This document shows, piece after piece, positions 20,992 through 29,231 of a stretch of 64,000 nucleotides of DNA; the first letter of the stretch is position 1; each line of letters opens with the position of its first letter. The stretch is from Kitasatospora sp. NBC_01250. GTDB lineage: Bacteria; Actinomycetota; Actinomycetes; Streptomycetales; Streptomycetaceae. The notes below the pieces were generated by a model. It saw only the letters and a list, made by a program, of their open reading frames with translations. It searched no databases and was not told the DNA's origin. Position numbers and translations under genes: made by a program. The stretch covers positions 2,728,001-2,792,000 of the forward strand of contig NZ_CP108476.1 of the NCBI RefSeq assembly GCF_036226465.1, given 5' to 3'.

Positions 20992-21096
20992 ATGGAGTAC
21001 TTCAACACGGAGATCGTGGACATCGAGTCCCTGTCCGACGAGGCCCTCGACGACATCGTCGGCGGTGCCAAGGTCAACGGGCACTGTGTCGCGTAG
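20992..21096 (+). CDS. 34-residue double-glycine precursor peptide (candidate RiPP)
   Basis: Short gene with an excellent ribosome-binding site (GGAGG at 20979-20983, 8 nt before ATG). The product has an acidic 25-residue leader beginning MEYFNTEIVD and ending in LSDEALDDIVGG, the classic pattern recognised by C39 peptidases (hydrophobic residues at -4, -7, -12 and Gly-Gly at -2/-1). The remaining nine residues would be the core: AKVNGHCVA, with one Lys, one His and one Cys. It lies between the carrier-protein and condensation-protein genes, and a C39-peptidase exporter follows two genes later. No lanthionine, radical-SAM or cyclodehydratase gene is nearby, so any modification must come from the A/T/C proteins, the oxygenase or the cyclitol pathway. 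It was found by reading; similarity searches have not been done. Confidence 0.8.
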   Translation: MEYFNTEIVDIESLSDEALDDIVGGAKVNGHCVA

Positions 21097-21109
21097 TAGG
21101 CAGTAACTG

Positions 21110-21151
21110 AATCTTGGCTGGCATCCGGGATCCCGGATGCCAGCCAAGATT
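21110..21151. terminator. Perfect 42-bp palindrome after the precursor gene
   Basis: Two 21-bp arms (21110-21130 and 21131-21151), exact reverse complements with no spacer, starting 13 bp after the peptide stop codon. It can fold into a very stable hairpin. Because the operon continues, it more likely acts as an attenuator or 3' mRNA-stabilising element giving excess precursor transcript over downstream genes; it could also be an operator. No T-tract beyond a short TTT follows. Confidence 0.75.
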
Positions 21152-21174
21152 TTCAGCGATATGGAGACGACGGA

Positions 21175-22473
21175 ATGCACCACCAGGGCCAGGAAGCGGT
21201 ACCGCTGACGCTCCCGCAGCTTTTGATCCACCGGACTCTGCGCGACAGCACGGATCCCGGACCGACCCTGGAACTGTCGTACCGTATCGAAGGACCGCTG
21301 GACGTCCCGGCATTCATCGCGAGCGTGGGCGAGGTCGTCGCCGGCCACGACGCGTTGCGGTTGGCCGTCTGCGGGTGCGGGGCCCTCGGGCCGCACCAGT
21401 GGGCGAGGCCGACACCCCCGCCGGCCGAGCTGGTCACCTGCCAGAAGGTCACGGCCGGGTCCGAGGAGCGGTTCTCCCGGTATGTCTGCGGCCTGGCGAC
21501 GAAGGACGTCTCCGAGAGCTGGGATCTGCGCACGGAGTTCCCGTTCCGGCTGCGGCTGCTCCAGTACTCACCCGGTCTTCACGCGTTCATCGCGACCTTC
21601 TCCCAGCTCGCGGTCGACGGCAGTGTTCGGGCGATCTTCGGCGGGGACCTGTGGCGGGCGTACCGCCGGCGTCTGGGCGATCACGAGGCCGTCGCCGAAC
21701 CGGGTCCGCAGTTCCTGGACACGGCCGCGGAACGCGAGGCCCCGGGCGCCGAGAGTCGTGACATCGCCGACTTCTGGCGCCACCGGTACGCCCGGATACC
21801 CGAGGACCTGGCATTCCTCGCCTCCTCCGCTCCCAGCACCCCCGACCGTGCTGCGACCGGCACCCTGGAGACGGGCTTCGTCCTCGAGGGCGAGCGGCTG
21901 CGCACGATGCGGCAGGCGGCGCGGTCGAACGGCGCCACCGAGTTCATCTGGATCCAGCACGCCCTGGCGTCAGCGGTGTTCGAGCACACCGACGCGGACT
22001 CCATCGCGCTCTGGCTGCCCGTCGACACCCGCGGCACGCGGCAGCGCCGGCTGCTGGGCATGCTCACCCTGGGCCTGCCGACGGTCGTCGACCGCGCTGC
22101 CACGCCGCCCGATCTCGTGCGGGCCCTCACCGGTGACTGGTTCGACACGCTCAAGCACCGCCGGGTCACCCGCCAGACCGTCGACGCCAGCCAGGTCGCC
22201 GCGCTGGGAGACCTGGTGGGCGGCCCGGAGCGCGGCGTGCGCTTCGCCTACGTCAGCCATCCCCGCAACAGGATCAGGGACACGGTGGGCGGTCTCGCCG
22301 TGCACTACGGCGCCTACCCGCCCTCGATCGAGCGCGTGGTCAGCGGAGTGCAGCTCAAGGCCGGCAGCTGGGACGACAGCGTCCACTTCCGTCTGCTGTT
22401 CAACCGCTCCCGCCTCACCGAGCGTGCGGCGCGCCGGCTGACGGCCGACGTCGAGCGGATCCTGCTGGGCTGA
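21175..22473 (+). CDS. Stand-alone condensation-domain protein lacking catalytic histidines
   Basis: 432 residues with the chloramphenicol-acetyltransferase/condensation fold pattern: LTLPQLLIHRTL at the start, GEVVAGHDALRLAV (C2-like), the core region FIATFSQLAVDGSVRAIF, and an LWLPVDTRG..LLGMLTLGLPTVV segment typical of the second lobe. The usual HHxxxDG is SQLAVDG at 143-149: both histidines are replaced, while Asp and Gly remain. It may therefore catalyse by other means, or bind a carrier without classical amide formation. The ATG at 21175 follows GGAGAC. Its place between peptide and exporter genes suggests transfer of the carrier-bound unit to the precursor peptide (inference). Confidence 0.8.
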   Translation: MHHQGQEAVPLTLPQLLIHRTLRDSTDPGPTLELSYRIEGPLDVPAFIASVGEVVAGHDALRLAVCGCGALGPHQWARPTPPPAELVTCQKVTAGSEERFSRYVCGLATKDVSESWDLRTEFPFRLRLLQYSPGLHAFIATFSQLAVDGSVRAIFGGDLWRAYRRRLGDHEAVAEPGPQFLDTAAEREAPGAESRDIADFWRHRYARIPEDLAFLASSAPSTPDRAATGTLETGFVLEGERLRTMRQAARSNGATEFIWIQHALASAVFEHTDADSIALWLPVDTRGTRQRRLLGMLTLGLPTVVDRAATPPDLVRALTGDWFDTLKHRRVTRQTVDASQVAALGDLVGGPERGVRFAYVSHPRNRIRDTVGGLAVHYGAYPPSIERVVSGVQLKAGSWDDSVHFRLLFNRSRLTERAARRLTADVERILLG

Positions 22474-22527
22474 GCCAGCCGCCCTGTCATCCGACCAGAC
22501 CACCACGCCCGAAGGGAGGCGCCGTCC

Positions 22528-24918
22528 GTGATCGAATCCAATGAGGCGACCGAAGCCGAGCAGTCCCAGCCCCAGCCCCCGGCTCCGGCTCCGGTTCCGG
22601 GGCCGGTGGGCCGGGCCAGGTTCAGCCGCCAGGCGGCCGAGAAGCGCGCCGCCGGCCGGCGCCTGGGAGACGCCCTCGCCCTGCCCGGACTGCTCACGGA
22701 GCGCCCGCAGGGCCGCCTGCACAAGCTCATGGCGGCGGGCTCGGCGGCGCTGCCGCGGCGACGCCGCCAGCGGGTTCCGGTCTACTACCAGACCGAGAGC
22801 GCCGACTGCGGACCCACGAGCCTGGCGATGGTCCTGGCCTACCTGGGCATCGACGCCGACATCACCGCCGTACGGCGCCAGCTCAACAGCAGCCAGGCAG
22901 GGGTCTCGGCGCGCGCACTCCTCCAGGCGGCCAGGCACTTCGGGGCCCTGGGACGCGGCGTGCGGGTCGGCACCGGCGGACTCGACCGCCTGAAGACCGG
23001 CAGCATCCTGTTCTGGAACTTCAACCACTTCGTCGTCCTCGAACAGGTGACCGCAACGCACGCCTTCATCGTCGACCCGGCGCTGGGACGCCGGCGCCTG
23101 ACCCTGGGCGAGGTCGCCGACGTCTTCACCGGCGTGGCACTGGAATTCGAGGCACCGCTCACCGACACCGGCACACCGGCACGCCGCCGCACACCGGGCG
23201 TCGCCCACAGCTCCTGGCAGTACCTCAAACTGTTCGTCACCCGCGACCGCCGCTGGATCGGCCTGGCCCTCGCCTCGTTCCTGCTGCTCGTCTTCAACTT
23301 CGCCACCCCCTACGCCTCCTCCTACCTGGTCGCCCACGTCGGCAGCGGAGGGCAGTCCGGCCAGGCCCTGGTCATCCTGTGCCTCGCACTCGTGGGCGGC
23401 GCCACCTTCGCGCTGCTGCAGATCGTGCGCGGACTGGCACTCATCGCGCTCCAGTCGATCGCGGACCGGCGCGTCACACTCGGCGTCTTCGGCCACCTGC
23501 TCTCCCTGCCCTACGACTACTTCACCCGCCGCAACCCCGGCGACCTCGCACTGCGGGTGCGCACCAGCTCGGCCGTCCGCCAGGTCCTGACCGGCGCGGC
23601 CCTGTCCGCGGTGTTCGACGGCACCCTGGTGCTGGTCTACCTGACCCTGCTCCTGGTGATCGACCTGCAGTTCGCCCTGATCAGCATGGCCCTGGCCGCC
23701 GTGATGGTGACCGTCCTCGTCGTGTTCTGGAAGAAGCAGCGCTACCTCTCCGCGGAGGAACTGGAACGCCAGTCCATCGCGGAGGGCGCGCTCCTCGAAC
23801 TCCTCGACGGACTGCAGACGATCAAGGCCTGCGGCCTGGAGGACACCGCGCACGACCGCTGGAGCCACACCGTCATCGACGAGATCAACCAGCGCGGCCG
23901 CAGCCGCAGGAACCAGGTCATCGGCTCGGCGCTCAGCGCCACGATCCAGTTCCTCGCCCCGCTCGCGGTCCTCGACCTGGGCTACTACAGGATCTCCAAC
24001 GGCACCGCGTCGCTGAGCTCCGTGGTGGGCTTCACCTCCCTCGCCGTGGGCATGTTCGTCCCCCTGGCCGGCGTCGTCCAGAGCGCACTCCAGGTCGCCG
24101 GCCTCGGCGCCACCCTGGCCAGGCTCACCGACGTGCTCGGCACCGAACCCGAGCAGCGCCCGGCCGATGCCCTCGTGCTGGAGGACGTGAGCGGCCCCGT
24201 CGAGCTCCGCGACGTCTCCTTCGCCTACCCCGGGAGCACCACACCGGTCCTCAGCCAGGTCGATGTCCGCTTCGGCGGCGGGAAGTTCACCGCGATCCTG
24301 GGACGCTCGGGCTCCGGCAAGTCCACGATGGCCTCCGTCATCGCCGGCCTCCAGACCCCCACCAGCGGATCCGTCCACATCGACGGCCACCCCATGGACC
24401 GACTCGACCGCGTGTCCCTGCGGCGCTCGATCTCCTACGTCTCACAGGACTCCAGGATCTTCGCCGGCACCATCTGGGAGAACATCACCTACGCCCAGCC
24501 CGGCTCCACGTTCGAGGACATCAAACAGGCCGCGACACTGGCGTGCATCCACGAGGACATCATGGCGCTGCCCATGCGCTACGACACCCTGCTCGGCCCG
24601 GGCGGCCTGGGCCTGTCGGGCGGCCAGCGCCAGCGCATCGCCCTGGCCCGCGGGTTGATCCGCAAGCCCCAACTGCTGGTCCTCGACGAGGCGACGAGCG
24701 CACTGGACAGCGCGACCGAGCAGGCCGTCTTCAACGGACTGGCCGCCCTCGACCACACCCTGATCGTCATCGCCCACCGCCTGACCGTGCTCGAAGCCAC
24801 CGACCAGGTGATCGTCGTCGAGGCCGGCCGGGTGGTCGCCCAGGGTGACTACGCGGATCTCATGGCCAATTCCCCGGCCATGCGCACACTCGTGGGCCAA
24901 GGGGAATCCCCGGCCTGA
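22528..24918 (+). CDS. C39 peptidase-containing ABC exporter (PCAT)
   Basis: 796-residue transporter that should cut double-glycine leaders and export the core. Residues about 84-220 are a C39 peptidase domain with Cys94 in QTESADCGPTS, His167 in NFNHFVV and Asp183 in IVDPALG, the full catalytic triad. A six-helix membrane domain follows (about 230-520), then an ATPase with Walker A (GRSGSGKST), signature (LSGGQRQRIALARG) and Walker B (LLVLDEATSALD). An 80-residue N-terminal extension rich in Pro, Gln and Arg precedes the peptidase; it is unusual for the family. GTG start at 22528 behind GGGAGG. It is the natural partner of the 34-residue peptide encoded 1.4 kb upstream. Confidence 0.95.
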   Translation: MIESNEATEAEQSQPQPPAPAPVPGPVGRARFSRQAAEKRAAGRRLGDALALPGLLTERPQGRLHKLMAAGSAALPRRRRQRVPVYYQTESADCGPTSLAMVLAYLGIDADITAVRRQLNSSQAGVSARALLQAARHFGALGRGVRVGTGGLDRLKTGSILFWNFNHFVVLEQVTATHAFIVDPALGRRRLTLGEVADVFTGVALEFEAPLTDTGTPARRRTPGVAHSSWQYLKLFVTRDRRWIGLALASFLLLVFNFATPYASSYLVAHVGSGGQSGQALVILCLALVGGATFALLQIVRGLALIALQSIADRRVTLGVFGHLLSLPYDYFTRRNPGDLALRVRTSSAVRQVLTGAALSAVFDGTLVLVYLTLLLVIDLQFALISMALAAVMVTVLVVFWKKQRYLSAEELERQSIAEGALLELLDGLQTIKACGLEDTAHDRWSHTVIDEINQRGRSRRNQVIGSALSATIQFLAPLAVLDLGYYRISNGTASLSSVVGFTSLAVGMFVPLAGVVQSALQVAGLGATLARLTDVLGTEPEQRPADALVLEDVSGPVELRDVSFAYPGSTTPVLSQVDVRFGGGKFTAILGRSGSGKSTMASVIAGLQTPTSGSVHIDGHPMDRLDRVSLRRSISYVSQDSRIFAGTIWENITYAQPGSTFEDIKQAATLACIHEDIMALPMRYDTLLGPGGLGLSGGQRQRIALARGLIRKPQLLVLDEATSALDSATEQAVFNGLAALDHTLIVIAHRLTVLEATDQVIVVEAGRVVAQGDYADLMANSPAMRTLVGQGESPA

Positions 24919-24990
24919 GCCGGCCGTCCGTTCTGCAGCTGTAGGCGTTACTCCTAGGCATGTGCCCTGGACCGAAGGGAAAGTGGCGAG

Positions 24991-26325
24991 TTGCTCTCCG
25001 AAGCGAAGAATCAGATGTTGACCCAGGTCGGCCCGGGGACTCCCATGGGTGAACTGTTGCGCCGGTACTGGCACCCGATCGCCGCGGTCTCGGAGCTCGC
25101 CGAGAAGAGCGTGAAGACGCTTCGGTTGCTGGGCGAGGACCTGGTCCTCTACCGGACCGACACCGACGAGTACGGCCTGGTGCAGCGAGGCTGTCCCCAT
25201 CGTGGCGCGGACCTCGGCCAAGGCTGGGTCGAAGGCCGGAGCCTGCGCTGCTCGTACCACGGCTGGCTGTTCGATCAAGCCGGAACGTGCGTCGAGCAGC
25301 CCTACGAAGACCTCGCCGAGTCGTCCGCGCCGTTCCGGGACAAGGTGAAGGTCACCTCGTACCAGGCCGTCGGGTTCGCCGGCATGGTCTGGGCCTACCT
25401 GGGCCCGGCGCCGGCCCCGCTCATCCCCATGTTCGAACCGTTCACCTGGGACCGCGGCTTCGTCCAGGTCATCCTGTCCGAACTCCCGTGCAACTGGCTG
25501 CAGTGCCATGAGAACGGCGTGGACCCGGTGCACTTCGAGTGGCGGCACACCAACTACGTCGCGCGCGCGGGGAACCCCGAGAACCCCGAGGTCGGCCCCC
25601 GCCACACGGACATCGAGTTCCAGGAATTCGAGTTCGGCATCGCCGTGGCCCGGCAGGCCGAGCTGACGACCCCCGTCCTGCCCATTCCGCTCGCCCCGAC
25701 GAACCAGTTGGACAGCAGCGGCATCGCGTGCCTGTGGCCGAACGTGCTCTACGCCGGAAGCAGCCTGGAGTGGCGCGTTCCGGTGGACGACACCCGCACG
25801 CTCAACATCGTCTGGCACTACGCTCCGCTTCCGAAGGACATGCCCGCGGTCGATCAGGATCCGGTCCCCCACTGGTACGGGCCCGTGACGGACGACAACG
25901 GCGAGCTGATCACCAGTCACATCCTGAACCAGGACTTCGCGGCCTGGGTGGGCCAGGGCGTGATAGCCGACCGCACCAGCGAGCACCTGGGTCGCAGCGA
26001 CGAGGGGATCATCCTGCTCCGCAAGCGGCTCTTCGCGGACATCGAGCGCGTCTCCCAGGGCGAGGACCCGCGCGGAATCGTCCGCGATCCCGAGCTGAAC
26101 ACCTGCATCGCGCTGCCCTTGGACCGGCCCCAGCTGTACCGCGAAGGAGTCGATCGCGAGTTCTTCGAGTGGCGCCTCAAGAGGGTGTTCGACTGGCGGC
26201 TCAGCGACGATCCGTCCTATGCCATGCAGGCCGGGCAGCCGGCACACGTGCGGCACGCATTCGAGAAGGCCATGGGGATCAGTCAGGACTTCCTGACCGC
26301 CCAAGCCCCCAAGTCAGTGCCGTAG
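24991..26325 (+). CDS. Rieske non-heme iron oxygenase, phthalate-dioxygenase-like
   Basis: 444-residue oxygenase component. The Rieske cluster ligands are CPHRGAD and CSYHGWLF; the mononuclear iron site is seen in CHENGVDPVHFEWRH. The N-terminus MLSEAKNQMLTQVGPGTPMG matches the phthalate 4,5-dioxygenase/phenylpropionate group, supporting the TTG start at 24991 with a GAAGGGA site upstream; an ATG eight codons later is the alternative. No reductase or ferredoxin gene is in the locus, so electrons must come from elsewhere. It could hydroxylate, demethylate or desaturate a small-molecule intermediate or the peptide. The substrate is unknown. Confidence 0.9.
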   Translation: MLSEAKNQMLTQVGPGTPMGELLRRYWHPIAAVSELAEKSVKTLRLLGEDLVLYRTDTDEYGLVQRGCPHRGADLGQGWVEGRSLRCSYHGWLFDQAGTCVEQPYEDLAESSAPFRDKVKVTSYQAVGFAGMVWAYLGPAPAPLIPMFEPFTWDRGFVQVILSELPCNWLQCHENGVDPVHFEWRHTNYVARAGNPENPEVGPRHTDIEFQEFEFGIAVARQAELTTPVLPIPLAPTNQLDSSGIACLWPNVLYAGSSLEWRVPVDDTRTLNIVWHYAPLPKDMPAVDQDPVPHWYGPVTDDNGELITSHILNQDFAAWVGQGVIADRTSEHLGRSDEGIILLRKRLFADIERVSQGEDPRGIVRDPELNTCIALPLDRPQLYREGVDREFFEWRLKRVFDWRLSDDPSYAMQAGQPAHVRHAFEKAMGISQDFLTAQAPKSVP

Positions 26326-26399
26326 TCAGTGTCGTACAGCCGTACAGCCGTATGAGCCTTGAGCACGGTCAGCGTCGTGAGTGCCACGAAGGAGAGAGT

Positions 26400-28046
26400 A
26401 TGTCGGTGAACAGGAAGTCGGCCGCCCAACTGGTCACAGAGGCTGCGGACATGCGGAAGTTGATCATCGAAAAGATGTCCGTCGACGGCGGCCACGTCGG
26501 CTCGCCGCTGGCGGTCATCGAGCTGATCCAGGCATTGGTCGAGGTCTTCGACTTCCCCAAGGACAAGATCGTCTTCGACGGCGCCCACCAGATGCACGCC
26601 TACAAGCTGCTGACCGACCGCGCCGAGGCCTTCGCCACCATGGACCACCGCGGCGGCATCGGCGAGTACGCCGACATCCACGAGAGCCCGTACGACTTCT
26701 ACATCGGCGGCCGCATCGGGATCTCCATCTCGGCCGCGCTCGGCTACGCCGTCAACCACCCCGAGTACAAGTCGATCGCACTGCTCGGCGATGGCTCCAT
26801 GACCGCCGGACAGCCCTATGAGGCGCTCAACCACGCCGGTGCTCTCGCGTCGAACCTGCTGGTCATCTACAACGACAACGACTTCGCCGTCACGGAGACC
26901 GTCGGGTACCTCCACACCCACAACACCGTGCGCGAGTTCAGCGAGAGCCTGGGCTTCGACTACGTGGGCGCCGTGGACGGCCACGACACGCAGCAGCTGA
27001 TCGAGCTGCTCGACGACATCAAGCAGCGGAAGCACCCGGTGTTCCTCCATGTGAAGACCGTCAAGGGCAAGGGCTACGAGCCCGCCCTCCGGGACCCCGT
27101 CACGTTCCACTGGCTCGATCCGTTCGACCTCGAAACGGGCGCGCTCAAGAAGAAGCCCGTCAACAAGTTCCGGGACCTGATCCTCAAGAAGGCACCCGAA
27201 CTGGCGGAGAAGCACGGGGAGGTGTACTGGGTCTCGCCCGCCGCCGCCCGGAGCACGGGCCTCAAGGAGCTCAAGAAGATCTACCCCGACCATGTCTTCG
27301 ACACGGGGATCAACGAGCAGCACTGCGTGACGTTCTCCGCCGGCCTGGCCCTGAACGGCAACAAGGTGATCTGCTTTGTCCCCGCGACCTTCTTCCCCCG
27401 GGCGCTGGACCAGATCACCGACGCGTGCATGCTGCGGGTCCCCATGGTGTTCGTTCTGCCGGGATCGGGCATCTCAGCCCAGGGGCAGACCCTGCAGGGG
27501 ATCTACACCCTGCCGATCCTCAATGCGATTCCTCACGCCACGCTGTACCACCCGTCAAGCCTGGCCGATTTCGACCGGCTCCTCGACCGGGCGCTCGAAC
27601 ACGAACACAACGGTCCGGTCTTCCTCCACAAGCCCGGCGAGGACATCGAGGCCGGCGTCACGGAGAGCGGTGTCGTCGAAGTACGGGACGGCGGCAGGCT
27701 CAGTGTCATCTCCATCGGGAACACCCTGGGCAAGGCAGTCCGCCTGGCCGACGCGCTGGGCGACGTCCAGGTCCTGCACATCCAGAAGGTCGCGCCCGTC
27801 GACCTCGACGCACTCCAGCGCGCCATGGGCGACAGCAGCAGGATGCTGATCCTGGAGGACGGCTTTGTGCGGTCGGGCATCGGGCAGCACATTGTCGCCA
27901 GCCTCCTGCACAAGCCGATGCGCTACGAGATCCTCGGGATCCGGGACCGCTTCCCGGGCATCGGCACGCTGGACGAGGTGTTCGAGGACATCGGTTTCGA
28001 CGATGCGGCGGTGCTGGCGGCAGCGCAGCAGCTCATGAACGCGTAG
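26400..28046 (+). CDS. Thiamine-diphosphate synthase, DXS/transketolase-like
   Basis: 548-residue ThDP enzyme, both halves in one chain. The cofactor motif is GDGSMTAGQPYEALNHAG at 130-147 with YNDND closing it; the pyrimidine-domain catalytic Glu is in NEQH at 305-308. The order and local sequences (VDGHD, KGKGYEPA, QTLQGIYTLP) follow 1-deoxyxylulose-5-phosphate synthase, but the protein is about 80 residues shorter than DXS. ATG at 26400 follows GAAGGAGAGAG. Expected chemistry is two-carbon transfer to a sugar phosphate, which could build or reshape the sugar that feeds the cyclase. A housekeeping DXS role is unlikely in this operon. Confidence 0.88.
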   Translation: MSVNRKSAAQLVTEAADMRKLIIEKMSVDGGHVGSPLAVIELIQALVEVFDFPKDKIVFDGAHQMHAYKLLTDRAEAFATMDHRGGIGEYADIHESPYDFYIGGRIGISISAALGYAVNHPEYKSIALLGDGSMTAGQPYEALNHAGALASNLLVIYNDNDFAVTETVGYLHTHNTVREFSESLGFDYVGAVDGHDTQQLIELLDDIKQRKHPVFLHVKTVKGKGYEPALRDPVTFHWLDPFDLETGALKKKPVNKFRDLILKKAPELAEKHGEVYWVSPAAARSTGLKELKKIYPDHVFDTGINEQHCVTFSAGLALNGNKVICFVPATFFPRALDQITDACMLRVPMVFVLPGSGISAQGQTLQGIYTLPILNAIPHATLYHPSSLADFDRLLDRALEHEHNGPVFLHKPGEDIEAGVTESGVVEVRDGGRLSVISIGNTLGKAVRLADALGDVQVLHIQKVAPVDLDALQRAMGDSSRMLILEDGFVRSGIGQHIVASLLHKPMRYEILGIRDRFPGIGTLDEVFEDIGFDDAAVLAAAQQLMNA

Positions 28047-28052
28047 GACACG

Positions 28053-29231
28053 ATGCCAGAGACAGCACGACTACTCCACAAGGGGGAATTCACCGAACTG
28101 TGGTACGGCCTCGACGCGAGTAGCGAACCGTTCGTCAGGAAGTTCTCCGCATATCCGGGGGACGATAAGCTGGAGAACGAAGCGGCCTTTATTCGCGAAA
28201 CCCTGCCGGGGCCGGCCAGAGAATACTTCTGCCAGGTCACCAGGGCCGAGCGGGATGTGCCCGGTCGAAGTTTTTCGTACGACATGCCCTATTACGAGGG
28301 AAGGCTGCTCCGGCACATCGCTGTCGATGGGAACATCGGGGTCGTCGAGTCGGTCAGCCATATCAGGGCGAGCATCACGGCCCTCAAGACGACGCTGTAT
28401 GCGCATCCCTCCACCGAGCAGCCCGGCGCGTTCGCCCGCACGTACTACATCGATCGGGTGGCGAAGCGGGTCGACCGGTACACCGGCCGGACCGACCGGG
28501 TCCTCGACATCACCGGTGCCAACGCCGGCGAGCTGACCAGCATGCAGCTGGATCCGCTCTTCAGGGACATCATCAGCCGACCGTCCATCTCGCTCAACGG
28601 GCGCAGGCTGCTCACGCCGCTCGCCATTGTGGACAGGATCAGGGCCACCCCGTCCCTGATGCGGACCATGGTGCCCCGGCAGGGTTCGATGCGGCTCATA
28701 CACGGTGATCCCCATCTGGGGAACATCATGATCAGGGAGGGGACGGACAAGCCGCTGTTCTTCGACCCGAACGGCTTTCACGCCGGGGGCGACATGGCCT
28801 ACGACATCGGCAAGCTCATCCTCTCGCTGGACTATCTCGAGCCTTCTTACGAGAAGAAGCTCGTCCTGCCGACCGTGTCGTCACGTGGCGGCGACATCAC
28901 GGTCGGAGCCCTGAAGAGCTTCATCGACCCCGATCTCGGCCTCCGCTCCAGGGAGATCGTGCGAGCCGTGATCGAGGACGTGCTGCCCGAGATATTCGCG
29001 GCCGATCTGGTCGCCGACCCGGGACTCCTCGACCGGGCCGTCCTCGCCGCCGACCTCCACGCCCTCGCCGCCGCGCACACCTTCATCCCGACCGCACGGC
29101 CGGAGATGGCCCTGCCGTTGCTGCTCTACCACCTGGAGGCGGCCAACGACCACCTGGATCTGCTCGAAGAAGCCGATCCCGACGCATCGGCCCGAAGCGT
29201 CCTCCTCCCCTCGATCGTGCGGGCACCATGA
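28053..29231 (+). CDS. APH-family small-molecule kinase
   Basis: 392-residue kinase of the aminoglycoside/choline-kinase-like fold. The catalytic loop is LIHGDPHLGNIMI, and the metal-binding aspartate lies in FFDPNGFHAGGDMAYDIGKLIL. The N-terminal lobe includes FVRKF for the ATP lysine. Only six bases separate it from the ThDP gene, and its stop overlaps the next start as ATGA. Such kinases phosphorylate sugars, aminocyclitols or antibiotics; here it could prime a cyclitol for nucleotidylation or give self-resistance. It does not resemble a specific resistance class I can name. Confidence 0.82.
   Translation: MPETARLLHKGEFTELWYGLDASSEPFVRKFSAYPGDDKLENEAAFIRETLPGPAREYFCQVTRAERDVPGRSFSYDMPYYEGRLLRHIAVDGNIGVVESVSHIRASITALKTTLYAHPSTEQPGAFARTYYIDRVAKRVDRYTGRTDRVLDITGANAGELTSMQLDPLFRDIISRPSISLNGRRLLTPLAIVDRIRATPSLMRTMVPRQGSMRLIHGDPHLGNIMIREGTDKPLFFDPNGFHAGGDMAYDIGKLILSLDYLEPSYEKKLVLPTVSSRGGDITVGALKSFIDPDLGLRSREIVRAVIEDVLPEIFAADLVADPGLLDRAVLAADLHALAAAHTFIPTARPEMALPLLLYHLEAANDHLDLLEEADPDASARSVLLPSIVRAP

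Noticed and set aside
9416..21096. Amino-group carrier protein (LysW/AmCP) pathway: ArgB-like kinase plus acidic small peptide
   Set aside because: The peptide lacks the C-terminal EDWGE-type ending and has a GG leader instead; no LysX-type ligase is present.
23379..24848. Second long plus-strand frame in the transporter region
   Set aside because: Arg/Pro/His-rich out-of-frame shadow of the PCAT gene.
20992..24918. Lanthipeptide, lasso peptide or thiopeptide cluster
   Set aside because: No LanM/LanB, LanC, asparagine-synthase-like, B1/B2, YcaO or radical-SAM gene; the core has only one Cys and no Ser/Thr.
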